Positions 31,392-43,038 of a stretch of DNA of 60,824 bases are shown one piece after another (the first letter of the stretch is position 1; every line of letters begins with the position of its first letter). The stretch is from the NCBI GenBank assembly GCA_002898555.1, contig BEHR01000022.1, forward strand, positions 1 to 60,824, in the 5' to 3' direction. Made by a program: the position numbers and the translations under genes. Source of the stretch: a bacterium HR15 (lineage in GTDB: Bacteria; Armatimonadota; Fimbriimonadia; Fimbriimonadales; GBS-DC). The notes below the pieces were generated by a model. The model saw nothing but the letters and a program-made list of their open reading frames with translations, was not told where the DNA came from and searched no databases.

Positions 31392-33802
31392 GCGGTGTTC
31401 TCTGGCGCAAGGTACTGCGTGAGTTCTGGCAGTCGCGCTGGCAGTATGCTGCCATTGCCACGATGGTCATGTTGGGCGTGATGCTGTTCGCGGTTGCCAA
31501 CACTCTGTATCACAACTTACGCTTGTCTTATATGACCTCCTACGCGGAGTATCACCTGGAGGATTTCGGCATTCGGGTACGCGCTGCGCCTGCGAGCGTG
31601 GTTCAGCGCGTTCGGCAGCTACCCGGCGTATCGGGTGCGGAAGGTCGTTTGGTGGAGACGGCTGCACTGGAACTGGGTAGAGAGCACCCACGCCGGCTGA
31701 TGGGGCGATTGATCGGTATCGAAACACGCGATCCCCTACAGGTGAACCAGCTACGAGTAATGGCGGGGCGATTCCTACGGGGCAGTCGCGATTACGAAGT
31801 GCTGCTGGAAAGCAAGTTCGCAGCGTATCATCGCCTGCGTCCGCACGATCGGCTAACCGTGCTGTGGCGTGGTGAAAAAGTGCGCTTCACCATCGCGGGA
31901 TTGGTGCGCAGCCCCGAATATATCTATGTGGTACAGAGCAAACAACAGGTAATGCCCTCCGAGGATGTGTTCGGTGTTATGTTTGTGCCGCGTGAGGTGG
32001 CGGGCGACCTCACTGGGCAGAGCGGACTCATTAACGAGGTGCGCGTGGAAGTGAAGCCTGGCTTTAACCCTGCGTTGGTCGCGCGTGAGGTGAAACAGCT
32101 GCTTACTCCCTATGGGGCGGAAGAGCCTGTTATGCGAGCCGACCAGCCCAGCTACCGCCTGCTGGAAACTGCCACGCGCATACTACGCACCTACTCGGTG
32201 TTTTTCCCCTTGCTGTTTTTGAGTGTGAGCATTCTCACGCTCTACACCCTGCTGATGCGCCTGGTGCTACAGCAACGGCAGATTATTGGCTTACTGCGTG
32301 CACTGGGCTACACCCGCCTGCAGGTACTATGGCACTACTTGAGTGGTGCGCTCCTGGTGGGGATAATAGGGGGGACTATGGGAGTGGGGATAGCGCTGTG
32401 GCTCTCGGGCTGGCTCTCGCGTGGCTATATGAGCTTTTTAGGATTGCCCAGCGAGCGGGTTGAACCGCCTGTTGCACAAGCATTGATGGGGCTTGTGATG
32501 GCGCTGGGCGCGATGTTGGTAGGTGGGTGGATTCCAGCATGGCAAGCGTCGCGCATCCCCCCTGCCCAGGCATTACGCCCACCCCCACCCCTATGGGGGC
32601 GCGTGCTAACCTTGGACCGCTGGCTGCCGCTGTTGCGGCGCGCTCGCCTGATGTACCGCCTGCCTCTGCGCAACCTGACACGCTCACCCCGGCGCACCCT
32701 TGTCGGTATCTTCGGCATGGCGATGGGGGTGATGCTGGTAATGCTGGCGCGAGGGATTCTCGATTCGCGCGAAACCGCTATTGCACGCTATCTCAATCAG
32801 AGCCTGCGCGAGGATGTGCGCATTAGCTTCATCCATTTCCAGGACGCGCATCTCGTGGCGCAGGTGCGAAACTGGCGCGGGGTGCAGCGAGCCGAAGGCG
32901 TGTTGGAGTTGCCTATCAAATTGCGTCGGAGCAACCGAGAATATGACGCCTTGCTGATGGGGGTGGAGCCGGGCAGCCCAATGCTCCAGCTCCGCACCGA
33001 GGCGGGCGCACCCGTCTCGCTGACACCCAACGGCGTTGTGTGCGGACAAATTGTGCAACAGAAGCTGGGACTGGAGCCAGGGGATATGGTGAGGCTTGTG
33101 CTGCCCGCCGACCTCAGCGACGAAGACACGCGCGAACATCCTGTGCGCGTTACGGGGCTGGTGTGGGAAACTATCGGCACGGTGGTCTATATGCCCCGCG
33201 CAAAGGTGCGTGCGCTGCTACATCGCGAGCTGGACATGCCCCCCAATCCAATCACCAGTATCCGGTTGTGGGTACAACCTGCCTATCGGGATGAGTTGGT
33301 TCAGCGGCTGAAATCGCTGCCGAATGCAGGGGTTGTGGTTATGCGCCAGGAGGTGGTCGCCCGTGTTGAGGCGTTGAACGAGATTGCCCGCCGCTTCCTG
33401 ACCTTCATGATGGCGTTCGGGATGGTGCTGGCGCTCAGTGTGATTTTCAGTGTGGTGACGGTCAGCGTGCTGGAACGGCGCCACGAGGTCGCCACCTTCC
33501 TCACAATTGGCTTCGGGCAGCGGCAGGTATTCGGGTTAATCCTGGCGGAAAACGCGCTGTTGACCACTCTCGGCATGCTGCTCGGCCTATTGCTTGGTCG
33601 CATAATGGTCTCTGTCTTCATCGCGGTCGTCGCATCGCCAGAGCAGATGGAACTGATTGCCTTTCGTCCCTATGTTTATCCGCGCACCTACTTACTAGCA
33701 GGGCTGGGTGGCTGGCTGGTCGGACTGCTCGCCCAGCTCCCTGCCTTACGCACCCTTGCCCGGATAGACCTCGTTGCCTCGCTGAAGGAGCGAGCGTTGT
33801 AA
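31388..33802 (+). CDS. ABC transporter permease with two FtsX-like domains
   Basis: A large permease (804 aa). An N-terminal helix (~20-40) is followed by a ~220-residue periplasmic MacB_PCD-like domain, then three transmembrane helices (for example FFPLLFLSVSILTLYTLLM and LVMALGAMLVGGWIPAW). The arrangement then repeats (second half from ~430: LVGIFGMAMGVMLVMLA, second periplasmic domain, last helices MAFGMVLALSVIFSVVTVSV and LLGLLLGRIMVSVFIAVVA). Such internally duplicated FtsX permeases resemble LolC/LolE fused in one chain or DUF214-type transporters. I prefer the GTG at 31388, which overlaps the upstream stop as GTGA; another GTG is at 31385. Confidence 0.9.
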   Translation: MSGVLWRKVLREFWQSRWQYAAIATMVMLGVMLFAVANTLYHNLRLSYMTSYAEYHLEDFGIRVRAAPASVVQRVRQLPGVSGAEGRLVETAALELGREHPRRLMGRLIGIETRDPLQVNQLRVMAGRFLRGSRDYEVLLESKFAAYHRLRPHDRLTVLWRGEKVRFTIAGLVRSPEYIYVVQSKQQVMPSEDVFGVMFVPREVAGDLTGQSGLINEVRVEVKPGFNPALVAREVKQLLTPYGAEEPVMRADQPSYRLLETATRILRTYSVFFPLLFLSVSILTLYTLLMRLVLQQRQIIGLLRALGYTRLQVLWHYLSGALLVGIIGGTMGVGIALWLSGWLSRGYMSFLGLPSERVEPPVAQALMGLVMALGAMLVGGWIPAWQASRIPPAQALRPPPPLWGRVLTLDRWLPLLRRARLMYRLPLRNLTRSPRRTLVGIFGMAMGVMLVMLARGILDSRETAIARYLNQSLREDVRISFIHFQDAHLVAQVRNWRGVQRAEGVLELPIKLRRSNREYDALLMGVEPGSPMLQLRTEAGAPVSLTPNGVVCGQIVQQKLGLEPGDMVRLVLPADLSDEDTREHPVRVTGLVWETIGTVVYMPRAKVRALLHRELDMPPNPITSIRLWVQPAYRDELVQRLKSLPNAGVVVMRQEVVARVEALNEIARRFLTFMMAFGMVLALSVIFSVVTVSVLERRHEVATFLTIGFGQRQVFGLILAENALLTTLGMLLGLLLGRIMVSVFIAVVASPEQMELIAFRPYVYPRTYLLAGLGGWLVGLLAQLPALRTLARIDLVASLKERAL

Positions 33803-33898
33803 AGCGCGTCAACGGGTAAAATAGCAGGAGTCAGGTGATGGAACGCGAATCAGCAGGAGACGACTTCGCTGAACTCAACCTACATGGAGGTACGGTGA

Positions 33899-34423
33899 AT
33901 GATGAAACGATGGCTACGCTGGAGCGCACTGGGTGCGCTGTTGCTGGTAAGCAGTTTGTCTGGCATGGCTCAGCCGGAAGGCTCGCTGCGCCTGCGTTTG
34001 GGCGCGTACTTCCCTTCCGATGAGGATTTGCAGGCGTTCAATAAGACATGGTTCGCTGTCGGGCTGACCTACCAGACGGTCGGCATCCCCTTTTTCGGCA
34101 GCGCGGCGACCGAAATCAGCGCAGACCTCTTTACTCATCAAACGGGCGGCTCGCGCGGCGCTGTCACAGCACTGCTGGTCAGCCAGGTCTATGAGCAACC
34201 TCTCGGGGAGACCGATGCCGTGCTTCAGCTACGATTCGGCATCGGCTTATATGTGGCGGACACCGCTGGCCCGAGCAAGAATGTGTTCGGCGGTCGCGTC
34301 GGGCTAACCCTGCACCTGAACGAGACCTATAGCGTGGAGCTGAACTACGATATCACCGACCGCTTCGGACCCAACAACGACCGTGCCAACGGCTTCTCGC
34401 TCACTGTCGGCTACCGCTTCTGA
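33899..34423 (+). CDS. Small outer-membrane beta-barrel-like protein
   Basis: The 174-aa product has a signal peptide (WSALGALLLVSSLSGMA, cleavage ~24) and alternating amphipathic strands (GSLRLRLGAYFPSD, WFAVGLTYQT, DAVLQLRFGIGLYVAD, GGRVGLTLHLNETYSVELNY, GFSLTVGYRF). It ends in Phe, as many outer-membrane proteins do for BAM recognition. About eight strands suggest an OmpW/OmpA-like small barrel. Ligand or role is unknown. ATG 33899 has GGAGG about 7-9 nt upstream; a TAAAAT box near 33817-33822 may be its -10. Confidence 0.65.
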   Translation: MMKRWLRWSALGALLLVSSLSGMAQPEGSLRLRLGAYFPSDEDLQAFNKTWFAVGLTYQTVGIPFFGSAATEISADLFTHQTGGSRGAVTALLVSQVYEQPLGETDAVLQLRFGIGLYVADTAGPSKNVFGGRVGLTLHLNETYSVELNYDITDRFGPNNDRANGFSLTVGYRF

Positions 34424-34439
34424 ACAGGGCTATCCCCCT

Positions 34440-34614
34440 GAATCTGTTTGGAAAATCGTGGGCGTAGGGAACAGGAGGGCGCATCCGCAGGTGCGCCCCT
34501 ACACCCTCTCTCCAACCCCGTAGAGGCAGACCTATCTGCCTGCCCAAAAACCTCCCAACGGCTCGGCAGGCAGCTCCGCCCTCCATACACTTGGCGGATT
34601 TTCTGAACAGCCTC
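34440..34614. mobile_element. Second MITE-like element, 175 bp, with degenerate inverted ends
   Basis: The left end GAATCTGTTTGGAAAATCG matches the reversed right end GAGGCTGTTCAGAAAATCCG at most positions and resembles the ends of the 22146-22416 element. The interior has a GC-rich hairpin (GGGCGCATCCGCAGGTGCGCCC), a module A copy (34519-34544) and a module C copy (34556-34584). No target duplication is evident and no transposase is encoded. It lies between the beta-barrel gene and the first pseudopilin. Confidence 0.45.
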
Positions 34615-34697
34615 AGGAGGTCAGAAAGCGGGAAACCTTGAAACGACACGGTATAATAGGAGTGGTGGGCAGCGTATCACCCCCAGGGAGACAAGCG

Positions 34698-35498
34698 ATG
34701 AGACGGAGAGGCTTTACGCTTATCGAGTTGCTGGTTGTGATTGCGATTATCGCCATTCTGGCGGCGATTTTATTCCCCGTGTTTGCGCAGGTGCGGGAGA
34801 AGGCGCGTCAGACAGCTTGCGCATCGAACATGAAACAGATGCTCACCGCGGCGATGATGTACCAGCAAGACTATGAGGAAAAGTTCCATCGCCTGTTGAG
34901 TGGAACTCGGCAATTCAATAACGATCCGAACGGTCCTGATCAGGCGTTTGGCGCGGAAGATATGCTGATGCCGTATGTCAAGGATCGGAAAGTTTTCTCC
35001 TGTCCCAGTGATAACATTCCGCGCGACGATTGCACAGGTCCGAACGGCATCTGGTTTCCCATCAGCTACTCATGGACACACTACGAAGCCAGCGAATGGC
35101 ATGACGCGGCGACTTTTGGGGTTTGTGCGTACTATCCCCAATATGATTCGCGTCCTCAGGCGGTGATTGGTCGCCCTGCCGAGACGATTGTGCTGTACGA
35201 ACTCTGGACGACGGTCAGTTACGGGCGCTATATGGCCTATTGGCGCTGGGACAACCGCAATATTGCCGATCCCAGTTGGCCCGATGCGCCGAATGCCTTC
35301 TGCTTCAACTGGTGCGGCAATTGTGACGCCCGGATGACGATTGGGGCGCACCAGAAGTTAACCAATTTCGGCTTTGCGGACGGACATGTGAAAAACATGA
35401 ACCGCAAGTCCATCATGTACTGGCCTTGGGATCTGACCGCGGCGCGGCAATTTCGGCGCAACCTCATTCACTGGGACGAACGCTACAAGGGGAACTAA
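34698..35498 (+). CDS. Pseudopilin-like protein with prepilin N-terminus and H-X9-DG C-terminus (copy 1)
   Basis: A 266-aa exported protein. It starts [14 protein letters not shown]: a type III signal cleaved before Phe, with Glu5 conserved, followed by a hydrophobic helix ending [12 protein letters not shown]. The body is Cys- and Trp-rich ([25 protein letters not shown]) and ends with an H-X9-DG-type motif ([15 protein letters not shown]). Such proteins (DUF1559-like) are greatly expanded in Armatimonadota and Planctomycetes; their role is unknown and they may form pseudopilus or surface filaments using pilus machinery. ATG 34698 has GGGAGAC upstream, and TATAAT lies at about 34651-34656. 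A small membrane protein follows 2 nt later. Confidence 0.9.
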   Translation: MRRRGFTLIELLVVIAIIAILAAILFPVFAQVREKARQTACASNMKQMLTAAMMYQQDYEEKFHRLLSGTRQFNNDPNGPDQAFGAEDMLMPYVKDRKVFSCPSDNIPRDDCTGPNGIWFPISYSWTHYEASEWHDAATFGVCAYYPQYDSRPQAVIGRPAETIVLYELWTTVSYGRYMAYWRWDNRNIADPSWPDAPNAFCFNWCGNCDARMTIGAHQKLTNFGFADGHVKNMNRKSIMYWPWDLTAARQFRRNLIHWDERYKGN

Positions 35499-35500
35499 CC

Positions 35501-35701
35501 ATGGAGGAGCGTACCAAACTGATTTTGCTGGTTATCTTTGTGGTGCTGGCAATCGCGGCGGCAGTCTATTCGGGCTATCGCTCCTTCCGCCAGGAGCAGG
35601 GCGAGGTCAAAGGGCGCATTGAGCTGTTTCCGGGCGGCAAGAAGGGTGCGATGGAGCGACAAATGGAAGAGCAGGGTCCTCCGGCGCAAGCCCCACGATA
35701 A
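35501..35701 (+). CDS. Small single-span membrane protein, 66 aa (partner of pseudopilin copy 1)
   Basis: Not recognised by family. One transmembrane helix ([20 protein letters not shown], ~7-26) is followed by a charged cytoplasmic or periplasmic tail with [16 protein letters not shown] and a Pro-rich end. It starts 2 nt after the pseudopilin stop, with AAGGGGAAC upstream, so it is co-translated. A similar-sized protein with the same layout follows the second pseudopilin, suggesting a conserved pair. Confidence 0.75.
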   Translation: MEERTKLILLVIFVVLAIAAAVYSGYRSFRQEQGEVKGRIELFPGGKKGAMERQMEEQGPPAQAPR

Positions 35702-35793
35702 GCCGGCACCCCGAACGCATGCGTCGCGTTGTGCGTCTCGGTATAATAAACCCCAACGCGGGCTTTCACGCTCGTGTAAAAGGAGGCTCTGTG

Positions 35794-36735
35794 ATGATAC
35801 GGCGCGGCTTTACGCTTATCGAGTTGCTGGTTGTGATTGCGATTATCGCCATTCTGGCGGCGATCTTATTCCCTGTGTTTGCGCGGGCGCGGGAGAGCGC
35901 TCGCAAGACCATGTGCCTGAGTAATCTGCGGCAGTTAGGCAACGCCGTGACGATGTATATCGGCGACTACGACGAGTACTTCCCCGAACTGGTTAGCGGC
36001 GGTTGCTGGGGACGCGGTTCCATCGCGAATGCACTTTGGTCGCGCCAGATCTACCCCTATGTCAAGGACAAGGGTGTTTTCCTATGCCCCTCCGCGTCGA
36101 TTGCCCGAGCAGGGTTTCGCTTTATGGCGAATGTCCCCGTGCCTGAAGACCCAGAGATTAACCCGCCCCCATGCGGTAATCAACATACCGACCGTCGGGC
36201 GATGCCCATCGGCATGAACAAGTTCTTCGCGCCCTACTGGCAGTGCGATAACCAAACCGATCCCGGCTGCAGTGCTTATTGGGAGCCATGCAACGCGCCC
36301 GGTGGGTGCGATGCCGGCTGTCCAAGACACTATGTGCATCAGGCACGCATCCGTGAAACCGCCAAGATGGTGCTGCTGACGGATGGCGTGACGGATTGCA
36401 ACGGAGGCGGCGGCTATTGGATCAACCCTTCGGGACCGGTCAACACATGGTTCAGCATCTCAGGGCGACATGAGGGGCACAATGTCACCTTCACCGATGG
36501 GCACTCTAAATGGTTTCCAGTGCGACGCGATGCTCAGATTGAGCAGCTGGTAGGTGATAATCGCGTGCGTATCTCCGTGACTCAGCATCGCGGCATGGTG
36601 ATCCAGCGTGTCAGTGGCAACACCCAGAACTTCACCTGCGTCAATTTCAACGCCGCCGATGTCCACTGGAATGTGATGACCGCTTATCCGGGCGATGTGC
36701 CAGCGATTGATAATATGTGCAAGCCGACCATGTAG
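35794..36735 (+). CDS. Pseudopilin-like protein with prepilin N-terminus and H-X9-DG C-terminus (copy 2)
   Basis: A 313-aa exported protein starting [12 protein letters not shown], with the same cleavage site, Glu5 and [14 protein letters not shown] as copy 1. The first ~85 bases of coding DNA are almost identical between copies, while the rest is strongly diverged. The body is rich in Cys, Gly and Trp ([26 protein letters not shown]) and carries [16 protein letters not shown], the H-X9-DG motif, after which ~70 residues follow, more than usual. Shine-Dalgarno AAGGAGG lies 8-9 nt before the ATG; TATAAT is at about 35742-35747, so this gene has its own promoter despite following copy 1. Confidence 0.9.
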   Translation: MIRRGFTLIELLVVIAIIAILAAILFPVFARARESARKTMCLSNLRQLGNAVTMYIGDYDEYFPELVSGGCWGRGSIANALWSRQIYPYVKDKGVFLCPSASIARAGFRFMANVPVPEDPEINPPPCGNQHTDRRAMPIGMNKFFAPYWQCDNQTDPGCSAYWEPCNAPGGCDAGCPRHYVHQARIRETAKMVLLTDGVTDCNGGGGYWINPSGPVNTWFSISGRHEGHNVTFTDGHSKWFPVRRDAQIEQLVGDNRVRISVTQHRGMVIQRVSGNTQNFTCVNFNAADVHWNVMTAYPGDVPAIDNMCKPTM

Positions 36736-36783
36736 CTCTGGCGGCGGAAGAAGGCTTCCTCACTCGCAACAGGAGGCTGAAAG

Positions 36784-36981
36784 ATGAAGCGAGAGGTTCC
36801 GACTTGGGCAGCGGTGGCGTTGATTGTGTTGGCGCTTGCGCTGGCAGGCTGGTGGCTTTGGAGCAGCGCTGGGCGTAGCAGCCACAGCGAGCAGGTTGTG
36901 CCGAAAACCTTCGGCAGCGAGGCACAGCGTGCGCCCGGCGCTGCTCAGCCCGGTACCGCCCAGGGAGCAGATGCCCCTTGA
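36784..36981 (+). CDS. Small single-span membrane protein, 65 aa (partner of pseudopilin copy 2)
   Basis: The layout is equivalent to the protein at 35501-35701: a short charged N-terminus (MKREVPTWAA), one helix (VALIVLALALAGWWLW, ~11-26) and a polar tail rich in Ala, Pro and Gln. Sequence identity to the first is low outside composition. It starts 48 nt after the pseudopilin stop with CAGGAGG upstream. Its stop lies 7 nt from the convergent flgG stop. No function is known. Confidence 0.7.
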   Translation: MKREVPTWAAVALIVLALALAGWWLWSSAGRSSHSEQVVPKTFGSEAQRAPGAAQPGTAQGADAP

Positions 36982-36988
36982 AGCGCGC

Positions 36989-37777
36989 TTAGCGCTTCAA
37001 ATCCTTGGCGACGGAGAGCATTTCGTCGGCGGTCTGGATGGCGCGGGAGTTCACCTCATAGGCGCGCTGTGCCATAATCAGGCGCACCATCTCCTCCACG
37101 ATCTGCACATTGGACGCCTCCAAACTGCCCCCGCTCAGCTCGCCCAGCCCATTGGTGCCGGGCGTGCCCTCGATCGGTTCGCCCGAGGCAGGAGTGACGC
37201 GGTAGAGGTTCAGTCCGATACGGCTTAACCCGGCGGGATTCACAAAGCGCACCAGAGTAATCTGCCCAATCTCTTCCAGCCCCTGTTGCCCGCCGCGTCG
37301 CACCGAGATCGTGCCGTCGCGCCCAACCAGAACCTCCTGCACATCGGGCGGGATGATAATCTCCGGCTCCAGCGGGTAGCCCATCGAGGTGACCAGCCGT
37401 CCTTGGCTGTCCAGCTTGAAGCTGCCGTCGCGCGTGTAGGCGACACTGCCATCGGGCATCAACACTTTGAAGAAGCCGTCACCCTCAATCGCCATATCGA
37501 GCGGGTTGCCCGTTACCTGCAGCGCGCCGGGCGTGAACAACCCATAGGTGGCAGCAGCTCGTGCCCCCAACCCCACTTGGAGCCCGCTCGGCACCTGCGC
37601 ACCACCTGCCACATTCGCTCCCGCCGGGCGCAATGTCTGATAAATTAAATCTTCAAAATCGGCGCGCACGGTCTTGAAGCCCGTTGTGTTCACATTTGCC
37701 AGGTTGTTCGCGATGACATCGATGTTGAACTGCTGTGCTTCCATTCCGGTGGCCGCTGTGTGCAAGGCTCTTATCAT
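36989..37777 (-). CDS. flgG: Flagellar distal rod protein FlgG
   Basis: A 262-aa axial protein of the flagellar rod. The N-terminal family block is [20 protein letters not shown] with [15 protein letters not shown] (~20-36), then [16 protein letters not shown] (~90-105), [16 protein letters not shown], and the C-terminal helical block [20 protein letters not shown] with [13 protein letters not shown]. These self-assembly termini and the 262-residue length match FlgG rather than the hook protein. It follows flgF by 14 nt in the same operon. Confidence 0.97.
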   Translation of the reverse strand: MIRALHTAATGMEAQQFNIDVIANNLANVNTTGFKTVRADFEDLIYQTLRPAGANVAGGAQVPSGLQVGLGARAAATYGLFTPGALQVTGNPLDMAIEGDGFFKVLMPDGSVAYTRDGSFKLDSQGRLVTSMGYPLEPEIIIPPDVQEVLVGRDGTISVRRGGQQGLEEIGQITLVRFVNPAGLSRIGLNLYRVTPASGEPIEGTPGTNGLGELSGGSLEASNVQIVEEMVRLIMAQRAYEVNSRAIQTADEMLSVAKDLKR

Positions 37778-37791
37778 GGTTTCATCCTCCT

Positions 37792-38514
37792 CTAAATCCG
37801 TGCAATCTCGTTAATCGCGCGTCCCAGTGTCTCATCCTGAGACTGAATGGCTTTTTGATGGGTTTCATAGGCACGGAGATGCTCAATCATCTCCACCATT
37901 TCGCGAACGATGTTCACATTAGAGCCTTCCAATGTGCCCACGGCAAGGCGCGGATTGGGCACGGGCGTCGCGTTGCCGACCAGCCAGCCGTCAGGGTCTT
38001 TTTGTAATCTGCCCTGCACAATCAGCAGGTGATCGATCACTTTGCCGTCGCTGCGCACGGCACCGTCCTCACCAATCTGGAGGGTGGCGTTGCGCGAGAC
38101 GCGAATCGCACCCTGCGCCCCCAGCACGGGGAAGCCCCCGCGCGTGACCAGCATCCCCTCCGCGTTCAGCGCGAACGCACCACTGCGTGTATAGCGCACC
38201 CCTCCAGGTGTTTGAATGGCGAAATAGCCCTCGCCCTCTATCGCCACATCAAGGGGGTTGCCTGTGTGCATCATTGGACCGGGCTGAAGGTCGGTATAGG
38301 TAGCAGCAAGCAGCGCACCCGCAGAGAGCGTGCCAATCGGGGTGGTCGTTGTGCCCTCCACGCGATAGAGCATGCGCTGGAAGGCAGTCTCGAAAAGGGG
38401 TCGGTCGGCTTTGAAGCCGCTGGTGTTCACATTCGCCAGATTCGCCGCGAGCACATCCTGTGCTTTCTGTCGGGCTACCATTCCTTCGGCAGCCACATAC
38501 AGCCCGCGTATCAT
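37792..38514 (-). CDS. flgF: Flagellar basal-body rod protein FlgF
   Basis: A 240-aa proximal rod protein. It begins [20 protein letters not shown] with [20 protein letters not shown]; the centre is [20 protein letters not shown] and [16 protein letters not shown]; the C-terminus is [20 protein letters not shown]. It is shorter than and distinct from FlgG next door, which fits FlgF (also called FlhO in Gram-positives). First gene of a two-gene flgF-flgG operon that is separate from flgBC-fliEFG 6 kb away. Its promoter must lie within the 200 bp it shares with the divergent eno. Confidence 0.92.
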   Translation of the reverse strand: MIRGLYVAAEGMVARQKAQDVLAANLANVNTSGFKADRPLFETAFQRMLYRVEGTTTTPIGTLSAGALLAATYTDLQPGPMMHTGNPLDVAIEGEGYFAIQTPGGVRYTRSGAFALNAEGMLVTRGGFPVLGAQGAIRVSRNATLQIGEDGAVRSDGKVIDHLLIVQGRLQKDPDGWLVGNATPVPNPRLAVGTLEGSNVNIVREMVEMIEHLRAYETHQKAIQSQDETLGRAINEIARI

Positions 38515-38558
38515 CAGAGGGCATTATCGGTGTCCATGCTGTGCAGCTGGAGGGGTAA

Positions 38559-38641
38559 GTGGCAAGTAGCGAGCGGCGAGCCTCCTGGCGAGCCAAAAAA
38601 CAAAGGGTTCAGAGAAAAAATTTTGCTCGCTACTTGCCCAC
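38559..38641. repeat. Inverted repeat with module C core between flgF and eno
   Basis: GTGGCAAGTAGCGAGC (38559-38574) pairs with GCTCGCTACTTGCCCAC (38625-38641), with one bulged base. The 50-nt loop holds a module C copy (GGCGAGCCTCCTGGCGAGCC) and CAGAGAAAAAATTTTG. Related (C)GAGTAGCGAGTAG inverted repeats lie at 48660-48722 and 58099-58127. The right arm ends 9 nt before the eno -10, so it may affect expression of both divergent genes. Confidence 0.6.
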
Positions 38642-38650
38642 GAAGCGAGG

Positions 38651-38656
38651 TATAAT
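38651..38656 (+). promoter_or_regulatory. -10 box of eno
   Basis: TATAAT lies 62 nt before the eno ATG. The implied leader contains AGGAG 6-7 nt before the start codon, so this gene uses a conventional leader, in contrast to gyrA or argH. Confidence 0.5.
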
Positions 38657-38697
38657 TCGCGTCGTAGAACTTGCCCTTCTGGGCGGTTAGGGATTGA

Positions 38698-41432
<2,735 letters not shown>

Positions 41433-41510
41433 CGCCTCGATCCTCTTTAGCAAGGGCACGCACTGCAGGAAACGGTGCTCTTTCTCTGGGGGAGCCTCAC
41501 AGAATCAGCG

Positions 41511-42962
41511 CTACAAGGTATGTTGGGTGATGTTTTGTCCATCGCAGGAGATGAGCAATGGTTCATCGTCCACGACCGTTTCGATATGCACGGGACGTCC
41601 CCAGAGCTTGACCAGATAGCGCAGACAGCGCGTGGTGCGCTCCATGTCAAGCGGCTTGCCGTCGTAGTGGTGCTTGATGTATAGCTCGCCCCGATGCTCC
41701 CAGTCGCCATCCTCCACGGTCAACACAGGCACTCCAAAGTTGGTCAACTGATCCACCAGCGTGTCGCGCACCTTGCGCCAGTCGGTCTCGTCCACCACCC
41801 ATACCAACTCGCCGTCCTGCTCCTCCACGCGATAGGTGTAGAGGTCCAGCTCGCGCACCAATCGCTCGGTGAGATATTTATGCAGGAAGCTCTGGTCGCA
41901 CTCCAGCTGGCGCACTTCGAACACCTTCCGCAACCCCTGTCCCTGTGGGCGTTCGATGGGATAGCCCATCCAGTCGGTTTCCTGCTCGTCGGGTTCCAGT
42001 TCACCGTTCCAGCGGCGCTCGATATCGCGAAAGATTTTGTAGCCCACATAGTAGGGGTTCAGACTCAGGCGAGAGTAGGGCTGAACGACCGACGCATGCA
42101 TCTTACGGAACTGCACATGCTCATCCGCTGTGAGCGGCAAATTCTCCAGGATGCGTTCATGCCAAAAGGTTGCCCAACCCTCGTTCATGATCTTGGTCTT
42201 GAGTTGCGGCAAGAAATAGATCATCTCCTCACGAACCATGCTGATAATGTCGCGTTGCCAATCTTCCAGCACGCGCGAGTGGTCGCGAATGAACAGCAGC
42301 AGGTCTTTTTGCGGCTCTTCGGGGATTTTACGCGGTTTGGGCTGAGGCTTCGGCTTGGGCTGCACCATATAGAAGATGTCCTCATAGGTATCGCCCACAG
42401 GTTGTTCCTCGCGGGAAGGCTCGTGGCGGCTGGGCATGCCATGGGTGGGCAGCACGGGGTCGATATGCTCCTCAATAGACAGTACGGCATCCAGAAACTG
42501 TTCCACGACCAGAGGACCGTATCGCGCTTCGTACTGGCGGATGCGCTCGGCATGCAGGCGCGCCCGCTCAATCATTCGACGATCAGTGTGCTCAAAATAG
42601 ATGTTATTTTTGAAAAAGTCGGAGTGCCCATATACATGGGCAACCACCAGTTTGTGCGAAAGCATGTCGTTCACATCGAGCAGGAACGCTTGCGCCGGGT
42701 CGGCGTTGAACACCAGTTCGTAGATACGGCTGACACCGTATTCATACATTGTTTTCTGCACATGGTAATCGCGCCCGAAGGTCCAGTGCGAGAAACGCGC
42801 GGGCAATCCGTATGCGCCCAGCTCGTAGATGACATGCGCAGGCACCACCTCAAAATGCACCGGATAGGGGTCCAAGCCCAGTTCCAGTGCCTTCTCGTAA
42901 ATCATTTCGATCCACTTCTCCAGCTCAGCGCGTTCTGCCGATGTCATTGCTCGGTATCCCAT
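41511..42962 (-). CDS. SpoVR-family protein
   Basis: A 483-aa cytoplasmic protein of the SpoVR family. Conserved pieces are GLDPYPVHFEVVPAHVIYEL (~29-48), ARFSHWTFGRDYHVQKTMYE, YELVFNADPAQAFLLDVND, VAHVYGHSDFFKNNIYF, NEGWATFWHERIL (~265), NPYYVGYKIFRDIERRWN and the C-terminal GELYIKHHYDGKPLDMERTT. In B. subtilis SpoVR affects cortex formation; in non-sporulating bacteria the family usually sits with prkA and yeaH and is linked to stress response. Here neither partner is adjacent. It stands alone between pyk (convergent) and argH. ATG 42962 has AGGACAGG upstream. Confidence 0.93.
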   Translation of the reverse strand: MGYRAMTSAERAELEKWIEMIYEKALELGLDPYPVHFEVVPAHVIYELGAYGLPARFSHWTFGRDYHVQKTMYEYGVSRIYELVFNADPAQAFLLDVNDMLSHKLVVAHVYGHSDFFKNNIYFEHTDRRMIERARLHAERIRQYEARYGPLVVEQFLDAVLSIEEHIDPVLPTHGMPSRHEPSREEQPVGDTYEDIFYMVQPKPKPQPKPRKIPEEPQKDLLLFIRDHSRVLEDWQRDIISMVREEMIYFLPQLKTKIMNEGWATFWHERILENLPLTADEHVQFRKMHASVVQPYSRLSLNPYYVGYKIFRDIERRWNGELEPDEQETDWMGYPIERPQGQGLRKVFEVRQLECDQSFLHKYLTERLVRELDLYTYRVEEQDGELVWVVDETDWRKVRDTLVDQLTNFGVPVLTVEDGDWEHRGELYIKHHYDGKPLDMERTTRCLRYLVKLWGRPVHIETVVDDEPLLISCDGQNITQHTL

Positions 42963-43038
42963 GGGTTTATACCTGTCCTTATTATCGGACGGTTCCCCGT
43001 GAGAGTGTGAAGGGTCTGAAAATTTTTCTCTGGGGTAC

